This document shows, piece by piece, positions 57,619-64,000 of a stretch of 64,000 nucleotides of DNA. Made by a program: the position numbers and the translations under genes. Each line of letters begins with the position of its first letter. Within the stretch, counting starts at the first letter, position 1. The notes beneath the pieces were generated by a model that was not told the origin of the DNA, did not search any database, and saw only the letters and a list, made by a program, of their open reading frames with translations. Origin of the DNA: Myxococcales bacterium (GTDB lineage Bacteria > Myxococcota_A > Polyangia > Haliangiales > Haliangiaceae). The stretch is taken from positions 83,776 through 147,775 of the forward strand of contig JADJJK010000023.1 in assembly GCA_016706545.1 (NCBI GenBank), read 5' to 3'.

Positions 57619-58599
57619 ATGGATCGCTTCGACGCGCTGCGGGTGTTCGTGACTGTGGCGGAGACTGGCGGGTTCTCGGCGGCGGCGCGTCGCCTGCGGC
57701 GCTCGCCGCCCTCCGTGACCCGCACGATCGCAGCGCTGGAGCAGCACCTGGGGGCGCGGCTCCTGTCGCGCACCACGCGGGTGGTGCGGTTGACCGAGGC
57801 CGGCACGTGCTTCGTGGCCGACGCGCGCCGGCTGCTCGACGAGCTCGACGATGCCGAGGCCACCGCCGCGGGCTCGCATCGCGGGCTGCGCGGCGGCATG
57901 CGGGTGACCGCATCGGTGATGTTCGGCCAGCGCTTCGTGGCGCCCGCGGTGCTGGACTTCCTGGAGCAGCACCGCGAGGTCAACGCGCGCCTGCTCCTGG
58001 CCGATCGCGTGGTCGAGCTGTCCGAGGAGGGCATCGACGTCGCCGTGCGCATCGCGCATCTGGCAGACTCGTTTGCCACCGCGGTCAAAGTTGGGCAGGT
58101 GCGTCGCGTGGTGTGCGCGGCGCCGGCCTACCTGCGCCGCCATGGTCGCCCCCGGCACCCGCGTGAGCTGGAGGGACATCGCTCGGTGGCGTTTCACGCC
58201 GCGCTGGGGGAGCCCAACTGGGACTTCGACCTCGAGGGCAAGCGCCGCCAGCATGGCCCGCAGGCCCAGCTCGTCGTCAACAGCACCGAGGTCACGCTCG
58301 CGGCGGCGTTGCAGGGGCGCGCGCTGGTACGGCTGCTGTCGTACATGGCGGCGCCGCACGTGCGCGCGGGCGCGCTGGAGCTGGTGCTGGAGGACCACGA
58401 ACCGCCGGCCTTGCCGGTGCATGTGGTGCTGCGCGAGGGCCGCCAGGCCGCGGAGCGGTTGCGGACGTTCGTGGACTTTCTGGCCGGGCGCCTGCGCCAG
58501 GTGCTGGCCGAGGACGGACCGGCGGGGCTGGGCGAGCCGCGCAAGGCGCGCAAGCCTCGCAAGCCCCGGGGCCGGGCCGCGGCCCCGCCGAAAAGCTAG
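57619..58599 (+). CDS. LysR-family regulator of the GST/flavin operon
   Basis: DNA-binding domain MDRFDALRVFVTVAETGGFSAAARRLRRSPPSVTRTIAALEQHLG, then an effector domain. The C-terminus carries a Lys/Arg/Pro-rich tail (KARKPRKPRGRAAAPP) that is unusual for LysR. 326 residues. Divergent from the GST gene, so the likely regulator of that operon and of itself. Confidence 0.92.
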   Translation: MDRFDALRVFVTVAETGGFSAAARRLRRSPPSVTRTIAALEQHLGARLLSRTTRVVRLTEAGTCFVADARRLLDELDDAEATAAGSHRGLRGGMRVTASVMFGQRFVAPAVLDFLEQHREVNARLLLADRVVELSEEGIDVAVRIAHLADSFATAVKVGQVRRVVCAAPAYLRRHGRPRHPRELEGHRSVAFHAALGEPNWDFDLEGKRRQHGPQAQLVVNSTEVTLAAALQGRALVRLLSYMAAPHVRAGALELVLEDHEPPALPVHVVLREGRQAAERLRTFVDFLAGRLRQVLAEDGPAGLGEPRKARKPRKPRGRAAAPPKS

Positions 58600-58619
58600 C
58601 GCCTCGAGCGATCGCGGCG

Positions 58620-59069
58620 TCAGGAGCCGCGGCGGCGCTCGGCCGCGAAGTAGCGCGGCAGCAGCGGCGCGACCATGTCGTCGAAGCGGGCGAGCTGGCG
58701 TGCCGCGGCGGCGCGGGCGCCGAGCTGCTCGGTGGCGCGGGCTGCCGCGTCGCGACCGTCGCCGCGACGCTTGACGTGGGCCGGCAGGTCCAAGAGCGCG
58801 AGCGGATCGGTGGCGGCCACCGGCGCGCGCAGCTCGGCGATGCGGCGGCGGGCCGCGGCCAGCGCGTCGGCCAGGTCGTCGGCGTGGGCGGCCACCATGG
58901 CGGCGGCAGCGTCGTCGCCAAGGCCGCTGGTGAGCGCCTCCAGATCGACGAGCGCCAGGTCGCGCAGTCGGGTGAGCAGGGCGTCATCGTCGACGTCACC
59001 GCTGAAGGCGCCCGGCGCGGCGGTGGACATGCTGCCTCCAGCCGGCATGCCGATCCGCATCATGGTCAT
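58620..59069 (-). CDS. Small helical protein downstream of pspA, unknown function
   Basis: From the ATG overlapping the pspA stop, 149 residues, Ala/Asp/Leu-rich and predicted helical; no signal or membrane segment. Probably acts with PspA, to which it is translationally coupled. Not assigned to any family. Confidence 0.68.
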   Translation of the reverse strand: MTMMRIGMPAGGSMSTAAPGAFSGDVDDDALLTRLRDLALVDLEALTSGLGDDAAAAMVAAHADDLADALAAARRRIAELRAPVAATDPLALLDLPAHVKRRGDGRDAAARATEQLGARAAAARQLARFDDMVAPLLPRYFAAERRRGS

Positions 59070-59842
59070 GACTCGCCTCGCGTGGTTCCGGGGGCCGGCC
59101 CGGCCTGGCCCGGCTCGCTGCTCGTGGGCGCGGCGGAGCCGGCGGCCAGCGTCTTCTTCGCGCGGTCCGCTTCCATCTTGCGCTTGAGCTGCGCGAGCGG
59201 GTCGTCCGCGGCAGGTAGCGCGGCGGCGGCGGGCCCCGCGGCGGCGGCCAGGCGGCGGTCGAAGTCCTGCTCGTCTTGCTCTTCGCCGCGCATCGCGGCG
59301 TCCACTTCGCTCTCCACCGCGACCCGGTCGATCTTGTCCTCTGCGTCCGCGAAGCGTTCCCAGACCGAGGGGTCGTTGCCAAAGGCATCGCCGCCGGGGG
59401 AGCGCGCGGCGGCGAGCTGGGTGGCGAGCGTGCCCTTGCGCAGCTTGAACATCTGCAGCTTGGTCTCGAACTCCTTGCGGCTCTTGTTGAGCTGGGCCGC
59501 GTAGCCGGCGGCCTCGGCGCGGTCGCGGCCGATCTTCTCCACCTCGGCCTCGCACGCCTTCTTCTCGCGCAGGGCCCGCTTGGCCAGCTCGTCGTCGCCA
59601 GCCTTGATGGCCGCCATCGCCCGGCTCTCCCATTCGGAGGCCTTGCTGCGCTGGCGCTCGATGTCGTTCTCCATCTGCTTGGCGTTGGCCTTGTAAGAGA
59701 TGAGCTCAGCCAGCGCCTTCTTGCGCTGGTCCTCGAGCTCGGCGATGGCCAGGTCGATCTCCTTGGCCGGATCCGTGGCCTTGTCGATGGCGGCGTTGGC
59801 CTTGTCGGCGAGGCCGTTCTTGATGCGGGAAAAGATGCCCAT
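59066..59842 (-). CDS. pspA: PspA/IM30 (Vipp1) family protein
   Basis: The N-terminus MGIFSRIKNGLADKANAAID and the long charged coiled coil (about residues 25-195) are typical of PspA, with the usual KLQMFKLRKGTLATQLAAA end. The Pro/Ala C-terminus is an extra tail. PspA coats and repairs the inner membrane under stress. 258 residues from the ATG at 59842; the frame upstream is not coding in character. Confidence 0.9.
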   Translation of the reverse strand: MGIFSRIKNGLADKANAAIDKATDPAKEIDLAIAELEDQRKKALAELISYKANAKQMENDIERQRSKASEWESRAMAAIKAGDDELAKRALREKKACEAEVEKIGRDRAEAAGYAAQLNKSRKEFETKLQMFKLRKGTLATQLAAARSPGGDAFGNDPSVWERFADAEDKIDRVAVESEVDAAMRGEEQDEQDFDRRLAAAAGPAAAALPAADDPLAQLKRKMEADRAKKTLAAGSAAPTSSEPGQAGPAPGTTRGES

Positions 59843-59923
59843 CCGAGTGCTCCTGCCCCAAGGTACTAGCCGGGTGTGGAAAAACACCCGGCGTGGTCAC
59901 TTCCGATCCCCGGCGCCCCGATG

Positions 59924-60011
59924 AGACCACGCCGAGACCACGCGGAGGCCACGCGGAGATCACGCGGAGATCACGCGGAGGCCACACGGAGGCCACGCGG
60001 AGATCACGCGG
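59924..60011. repeat. 11-bp tandem array, eight units
   Basis: Units such as agatcacgcgg and aggccacgcgg run from 59924 to 60011 in the 417-bp gap between pspA and the sigma gene. The period of 11 is not a multiple of three, so it is non-coding. It is close to one helical turn, which would align sites on one face of the DNA. The rest of the gap shows no gene. Confidence 0.88.
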
Positions 60012-60259
60012 AGCCTCGGCGAGGACCCGCTGGCGGCTCTCTTTGACCCGTGAGGTACCTCGCAGGTGCTGGAAACCGTTGGCTCTTGCTCCCATGGTGC
60101 GCGCGGCGCCGGGCGCGGCGCAGGCATCGTGGCAGTAGCTCCGGGCGCGGCGCTGCCGCGGTGCGCTGTGTGCGCTGGCGCACCGCCGTGAAGACAGCAC
60201 CCAATGGTGGGCGCGCTGCCGTTGTCGTACCGAGGTCCCCTCCTTATAGTCCCAAGCCA

Positions 60260-60949
60260 ATGGCGGACGGCGCCGCTGACCTCGACTTGGCACGTAACGG
60301 GGACCGAACAGCCTTCGGTCGACTCGTGAAGCAATACCAACGACGTGTGTACGCGGCCGCCCTGCACCTCTTGGGCAACCACTCCGACGCGGACGACGCG
60401 ACGCAGGAGACGTTCGTGCGCGCGTATCGCGCGCTGGACAACTTCGACGGGCGCTCCGAGTTTTTCACCTGGCTCTATCGCATCGCGGTGAACACCTCGC
60501 TCAACTTCATGCGCTCGGGGCGGCGCGCAGGGCGCCTGGGGCAGCATGGTGGCGCCGAAGCCGCGCACCTCGGCGGCCGGCCGGAGGCGCTGGGCATGGC
60601 CCCGCGCGATCCGGAGCAGCATCATGAGCTGTCGCGCGAGATGCGGCGCGTCGTCGAGGCGGTGGCGTCGCTGAGCCCCCCGCTGCGGGTGACGCTGGTC
60701 CTGTCGGTGGTCCAGGAGCTGTCGCACCGGCAGGTGGCGGAGATCCTCGAGATCCCCGAGGGCACCGTGGGCTGGCGCATCAACGAGGCGCGGCGGCTCT
60801 TGCGGCGACGGCTGGCCGCGGCGGAACAAGGCCCCGACGAGATAAGCGGGCAGGCGGCCGGCGACGCCCCTGACGCCTCCGCGCGCGCGCGCGGCAAGCG
60901 CAGCCGAGAGGAACGTGGCCAGCGTCGGCCAGCGGGAGATCCAACATGA
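60260..60949 (+). CDS. ECF-type RNA polymerase sigma factor
   Basis: Region 2 (FGRLVKQYQRRVYAAALHLLGNHSDADDATQETFVRAYRALDNFDGRSEFFTWLYRIAVNT) and region 4 (LSHRQVAEILEIPEGTVGWRINEARRLLRRRL) are complete; no region 3, so an ECF sigma. The 229-residue protein carries a charged C-terminal extension. The stop overlaps the next gene, a likely anti-sigma factor. Confidence 0.93.
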   Translation: MADGAADLDLARNGDRTAFGRLVKQYQRRVYAAALHLLGNHSDADDATQETFVRAYRALDNFDGRSEFFTWLYRIAVNTSLNFMRSGRRAGRLGQHGGAEAAHLGGRPEALGMAPRDPEQHHELSREMRRVVEAVASLSPPLRVTLVLSVVQELSHRQVAEILEIPEGTVGWRINEARRLLRRRLAAAEQGPDEISGQAAGDAPDASARARGKRSREERGQRRPAGDPT

Positions 60950-62019
60950 GCGCCAAGGACAAGGACCGCGTAGGACTTCCGGGGTCGCGCCGGGCCGTGC
61001 ATGACGACTCGGCGGGCGACGCTCTCGACGGTCACCGAAGGAAGCTGGGGGAGCTGGAGGAGCTGGAGGGAGCCGAGCTGGGGAGGTCCGAGCTGGCGGG
61101 ACAGACGGATGGGGTCGATCTCGATCGAGATGCCGATCAGGATGTCGATCGAGCTCTCGATCGAGATGTCGATCAGGATATCGATCGAGATGTCGATCGA
61201 GATGTCGATCAGGATATCGGGCAGGATCAGGACCTGGATCATGCGCTCGCGCTGGATCTCGGACCCGCGAAGCTCGATGCGCTGCTCCGGCGCTCGATGC
61301 GTGCGCTCGAGGATCAGGTCCCCACCGGCTACTTCGAGGCGTTGCCGGCGCAGATCGCCGTGCGGCTCGATGATAAGTTGATCGGACAGAGCGGGGCGGA
61401 GATCGCCATCGCCAAGGCCAGCAGGCTGCTCGATGCCTCGTCCCTGGGAGGGGCGCTGGACGCTAGACCCAGCGCTCGAGCGAGCAAGCCGGCAGCCTCC
61501 CGCGCGCAGCGGCGAAGCCTGGTGACCACGGAGGTGGTGGGACCGGTGGCCTGGTGGCAGTCGCGGATGATGGCGGTGGGGCTTGGGGCCGCCTCGCTGG
61601 TGGCGGCGCTGGTGCTGATCGTGGTGGTGGTGCGAGGTGGTGGCGCCGAGCAGCAGCCGTCCCTGGGCGCGGCGTCGATGCGGGAGCCCGGGGTGGGGCG
61701 CCTGCCGGGGCGGCGCAGCGACGAAGGCCGCGAAGAGCCAGATCCCCAGACCGCCGCGCGGGAGGCGGTGTTGCTCGAGCTCTCGTCGGTGTTGCCGCAG
61801 GCGCGGGCCTGCCTCGGCGCGCGCCCAGGCGGCGCGCCCATCGTGCTGGAGCTGACGGTCGACCCCGACGGCGACATCCGCGACGTGCTGGTGCGCGGGC
61901 CGCTGCCCAACACGTCGGCCGCGCGCTGCATCTCCGACGCGGTCCACCGCGCGGGCCAAGGTGGCAAGCTGTCGCCGCGCCCGCAGCCGCAGACGGTGCG
62001 CGTGCCGCTATTTGACTGA
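60946..62019 (+). CDS. Membrane protein with Asp-rich repeat, probable anti-sigma factor
   Basis: Translation is coupled to the sigma gene (ATGA). Residues 1-115 are highly charged, including Asp-Arg/Gln-Asp-Val/Ile repeats (about 58-100). A transmembrane helix lies at about 208-230, then a C-terminal part with LTVDPDGDIRDVLVRGPLPN and RCISDAVHRAGQGGKL, resembling AgmX/TonB-type C-terminal domains. 357 residues. The position is that of an anti-sigma factor but no zinc HxxxCxxC motif is seen. Confidence 0.75.
   Translation: MSAKDKDRVGLPGSRRAVHDDSAGDALDGHRRKLGELEELEGAELGRSELAGQTDGVDLDRDADQDVDRALDRDVDQDIDRDVDRDVDQDIGQDQDLDHALALDLGPAKLDALLRRSMRALEDQVPTGYFEALPAQIAVRLDDKLIGQSGAEIAIAKASRLLDASSLGGALDARPSARASKPAASRAQRRSLVTTEVVGPVAWWQSRMMAVGLGAASLVAALVLIVVVVRGGGAEQQPSLGAASMREPGVGRLPGRRSDEGREEPDPQTAAREAVLLELSSVLPQARACLGARPGGAPIVLELTVDPDGDIRDVLVRGPLPNTSAARCISDAVHRAGQGGKLSPRPQPQTVRVPLFD
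61120..61245 (+). repeat. In-frame 12-bp repeat coding for Asp-rich sequence
   Basis: Units such as gatcgagatgtc and gatcaggatatc recur, giving alternating Asp-Arg-Asp-Val and Asp-Gln-Asp-Ile. The repeat also contains several gatc sites and lies before the transmembrane helix of the membrane protein. Confidence 0.85.
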
Positions 62020-62640
62020 CGCGGGCCCCGCCGCCGAGGACGTCGCGGTCGCGGACGCCGCCGCCGCATCCGCGTGCAGCGCGCCGGCCGAACCGGCCAG
62101 GCGCCGGCTGCGCTCTCGCACCGCGAGCGTGATCCCAAGTCCAGCGCACGCCGCCAGCAGCGCCATCAGCGCGGCCATCACGCCCGAGCGCGACCCCGCG
62201 GCCACCTGAAACGGCCCCACCGCCGCGAGCACCGGGGGCGGGGCGCTCGGCCGCGTGACCACGGCGATCCGCGCCGACGTCACCTCGGGGGCCACCGCGG
62301 TAACCAGCGCGCGGGCGTCTCTCGTCAGCGCCGCCGCCTCGGCGCGCGCGTCGTGGACGAGCACCACCGACGCCGAGGCAGGCGCCGCGCCTGGCTCTCC
62401 GCGCAGCACGTCCGCGGTGGGGCGGGTGAGGGTGACGTGCGCCGCCTGCACCAAGGGCACGTGGCCGAGCTGCTGGGCGATGATGGCGGCGTCGCGCAGA
62501 TCTCGTCGATGGCCAGCCTCTGCCGGGCTCTCCACGGTGGGGGCGCACGCCACGCCCGCGACGCACGCCACGCCGGCGACGCACGCCAGCAGGATCGCCC
62601 GCGGACCGTGCCGCAAGGTCGCCGCGCGGTTGCCGTGCAT
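62008..62640 (-). CDS. Lipoprotein with terminal membrane helix, SctJ/YscJ-like (tentative)
   Basis: The N-terminus has a lipoprotein signal (AILLACVAGVACVAGVAC) and the C-terminus a hydrophobic helix (VMAALMALLAACAGLGITLAV), the plan of the type III secretion inner ring SctJ. The middle (VQAAHVTLTRPTADVL...ASASVVLVHDARAEAAALTRDARALVTAVAPEV) resembles the second ring-building domain of SctJ/FliF. The first ring domain is reduced or absent and no other secretion genes are present. Convergent with the sigma/anti-sigma operon and overlapping its end. Confidence 0.5.
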   Translation of the reverse strand: MHGNRAATLRHGPRAILLACVAGVACVAGVACAPTVESPAEAGHRRDLRDAAIIAQQLGHVPLVQAAHVTLTRPTADVLRGEPGAAPASASVVLVHDARAEAAALTRDARALVTAVAPEVTSARIAVVTRPSAPPPVLAAVGPFQVAAGSRSGVMAALMALLAACAGLGITLAVRERSRRLAGSAGALHADAAAASATATSSAAGPASVK

Positions 62641-62671
62641 GGCGCGAACGTAGCATGCTGCGCCGTCTTCC

Positions 62672-63595
62672 ATGCACGTCGCCGCGCTCCTGCAAGAACA
62701 GCTCAGGCTCCTGCGTCAAGCGGGGCCGGCGCAGACCGGCGGCCCCGCGCAGACTCGCGCGCCGGGGCCGGCCGAGCGGCGGCGTTCGCGCTTTGACGAG
62801 GGCCATGCGCCAGACGCGCTGGAGCTGCTCAATGGCTTGCGGCCGCTCGAGCTGCGAGCGCTGGCCCAGCGCCTGCAAATCACCGCCGAGCTGGCCGCGG
62901 CGAGCGGGGTGGGCGAGGTGCGGCGCGCGCTGTGGCGCGCCCTGGCCGCGGCGACCGGAGGCGGCGACGCCGAGCCGATGGTGCTCGGGGGGCGCCTGGT
63001 GGCGTGGACGCCGCCGCGCGGGCTCTCGCCTGCAGCCGCACAGTGGCCCCGGGCGCTCCCTCCGCCGCGCGCGGCGCAGCCACCGGACGAGGAGCCGGAG
63101 TGCCTGGACACGCTGCTCGACGCCGCGGATCGCGCGCTCGGCGTGCGGCTGGGGCCGCGCGGCCGCGATGGCAAGGGCGCCTGGGGCCAGCGCGCGGCGG
63201 AGCTACTGGGCGTCATCGATCGCGGCGACGAGGAGCCAGACTGGCGCGGCGACGTCGAGATCAAGACGGTGCCGGTGGCGAGGACCCGCGACGGGCTGTG
63301 GCGGGTGGTGGAGGATCCGGCGATCAGCACGGTGGGGGCCACGCCCATCGCCAAGCTGCAGCGGGTGCTGTGGCTGTGCCGCGCCGAGGTCCCGCCCGAC
63401 GACGCGACGCTCCTGTCGTGGTACCTGCTCGAGTGGGATCCGGTGGTCGCGACGCTGGTGGAGCGCTACCTGCACACGCGGCCCAAGGGCCCGCGCGGAG
63501 GTCGCGGCCGCGGCTACTACTTGCACAAGCGCTTCTTCGCCGAGGCGGGGCTCTGGGCCTCGCTCAATGGCCCGCCTGTTGTAGAGACGAGGTGA
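62672..63595 (+). CDS. MutH/Sau3AI-like endonuclease
   Basis: The 307-residue product has a C-terminal MutH-type fold: GKGAWGQRAAELLG, then the active-site strand DWRGDVEIKTVPV with Asp190/Asp194, Glu196 and Lys198 (the D...ExK of MutH), KLQRVLWL (MutH has KLKRVLW) and a C-terminal RGRGYYLHKRFFAEAGL (MutH has RGFYLKKNF). MutH nicks unmethylated GATC in mismatch repair; Sau3AI-type relatives cut DNA. The first 130 residues form a separate helical region with a SAP-like LNGLRPLELRALAQRLQI. Confidence 0.78.
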   Translation: MHVAALLQEQLRLLRQAGPAQTGGPAQTRAPGPAERRRSRFDEGHAPDALELLNGLRPLELRALAQRLQITAELAAASGVGEVRRALWRALAAATGGGDAEPMVLGGRLVAWTPPRGLSPAAAQWPRALPPPRAAQPPDEEPECLDTLLDAADRALGVRLGPRGRDGKGAWGQRAAELLGVIDRGDEEPDWRGDVEIKTVPVARTRDGLWRVVEDPAISTVGATPIAKLQRVLWLCRAEVPPDDATLLSWYLLEWDPVVATLVERYLHTRPKGPRGGRGRGYYLHKRFFAEAGLWASLNGPPVVETR

Positions 63596-63598
63596 ACG

Positions 63599-64000
<402 letters not shown>

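Overview
This 64 kb window is very GC-rich and densely coded, with almost no intergenic DNA. Stop and start codons overlap at ATGA/GTGA junctions throughout. The gene content points to a myxobacterium (Myxococcota): a Ser/Thr kinase with a TPR tail, a predicted pseudokinase, MglB-like roadblock proteins, HEAT-repeat secreted proteins, an NtrB/NtrC-type pair with HAMP proteins, a PilZ protein, DUF507 and a DUF4157 giant protein. No rRNA, tRNA, CRISPR array or complete insertion sequence was recognised. The assignment rests on gene content and composition only.

Layout. 0-5.5 kb: a roadblock/OmpA/coiled-coil operon, then a convergent Ser/Thr kinase. 5.6-13.1 kb: a full Isc iron-sulfur cluster operon (merR-type regulator, iscS, iscU, iscA, hscB, hscA, fdx) followed by a hot-dog thioesterase and a DTW-domain tRNA-modification gene. 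13.1-15.6 kb: a decayed DUF222/HNH gene embedded in a repeat-rich, gene-poor stretch. 15.6-23 kb: an acidic secreted protein, SspB-like, folB, def, ribA, mrp, DUF507, Nudix and a predicted pseudokinase. 23.1-28.4 kb: a minus-strand operon coding for a 15-heme lipoprotein, an outer-membrane beta-barrel, an 18-heme periplasmic cytochrome and a small membrane protein. This looks like a porin-cytochrome conduit for electron transfer across the outer membrane. 28.4-35.8 kb: methyltransferase, GDPD, lysC, PDZ lipoprotein, tmk, a HEAT/TPR membrane protein and PilZ. 35.9-43.5 kb: PDZ-thioredoxin, gamma carbonic anhydrase, then a HEAT-HAMP-HAMP-histidine kinase-sigma54 regulator cluster. 43.6-48 kb: an NAD(P)-binding protein diverging from a LysR gene, and a molybdopterin oxidoreductase. 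48-54.4 kb: a 1,700-residue DUF4157 protein with an internal PD-(D/E)XK-like motif, preceded by a gene of unknown function that could be its partner. 54.6-64 kb: GNAT, a large palindrome, GST/flavin-oxidase genes diverging from a LysR gene, a PspA operon, an ECF sigma/anti-sigma pair, a possible SctJ-like lipoprotein, a MutH-like endonuclease and a truncated THUMP-type RNA methyltransferase.

The most striking items are the multiheme porin-cytochrome operon, the MutH-like gene outside its usual gammaproteobacterial setting, the DUF4157/nuclease-motif giant protein with an AT-rich leader, and the pseudokinase. Seven one-base frame breaks interrupt otherwise convincing genes. Five sit in runs of three to six G or C, so sequencing or assembly error is the likeliest cause. 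The affected genes are annotated here as one locus each.
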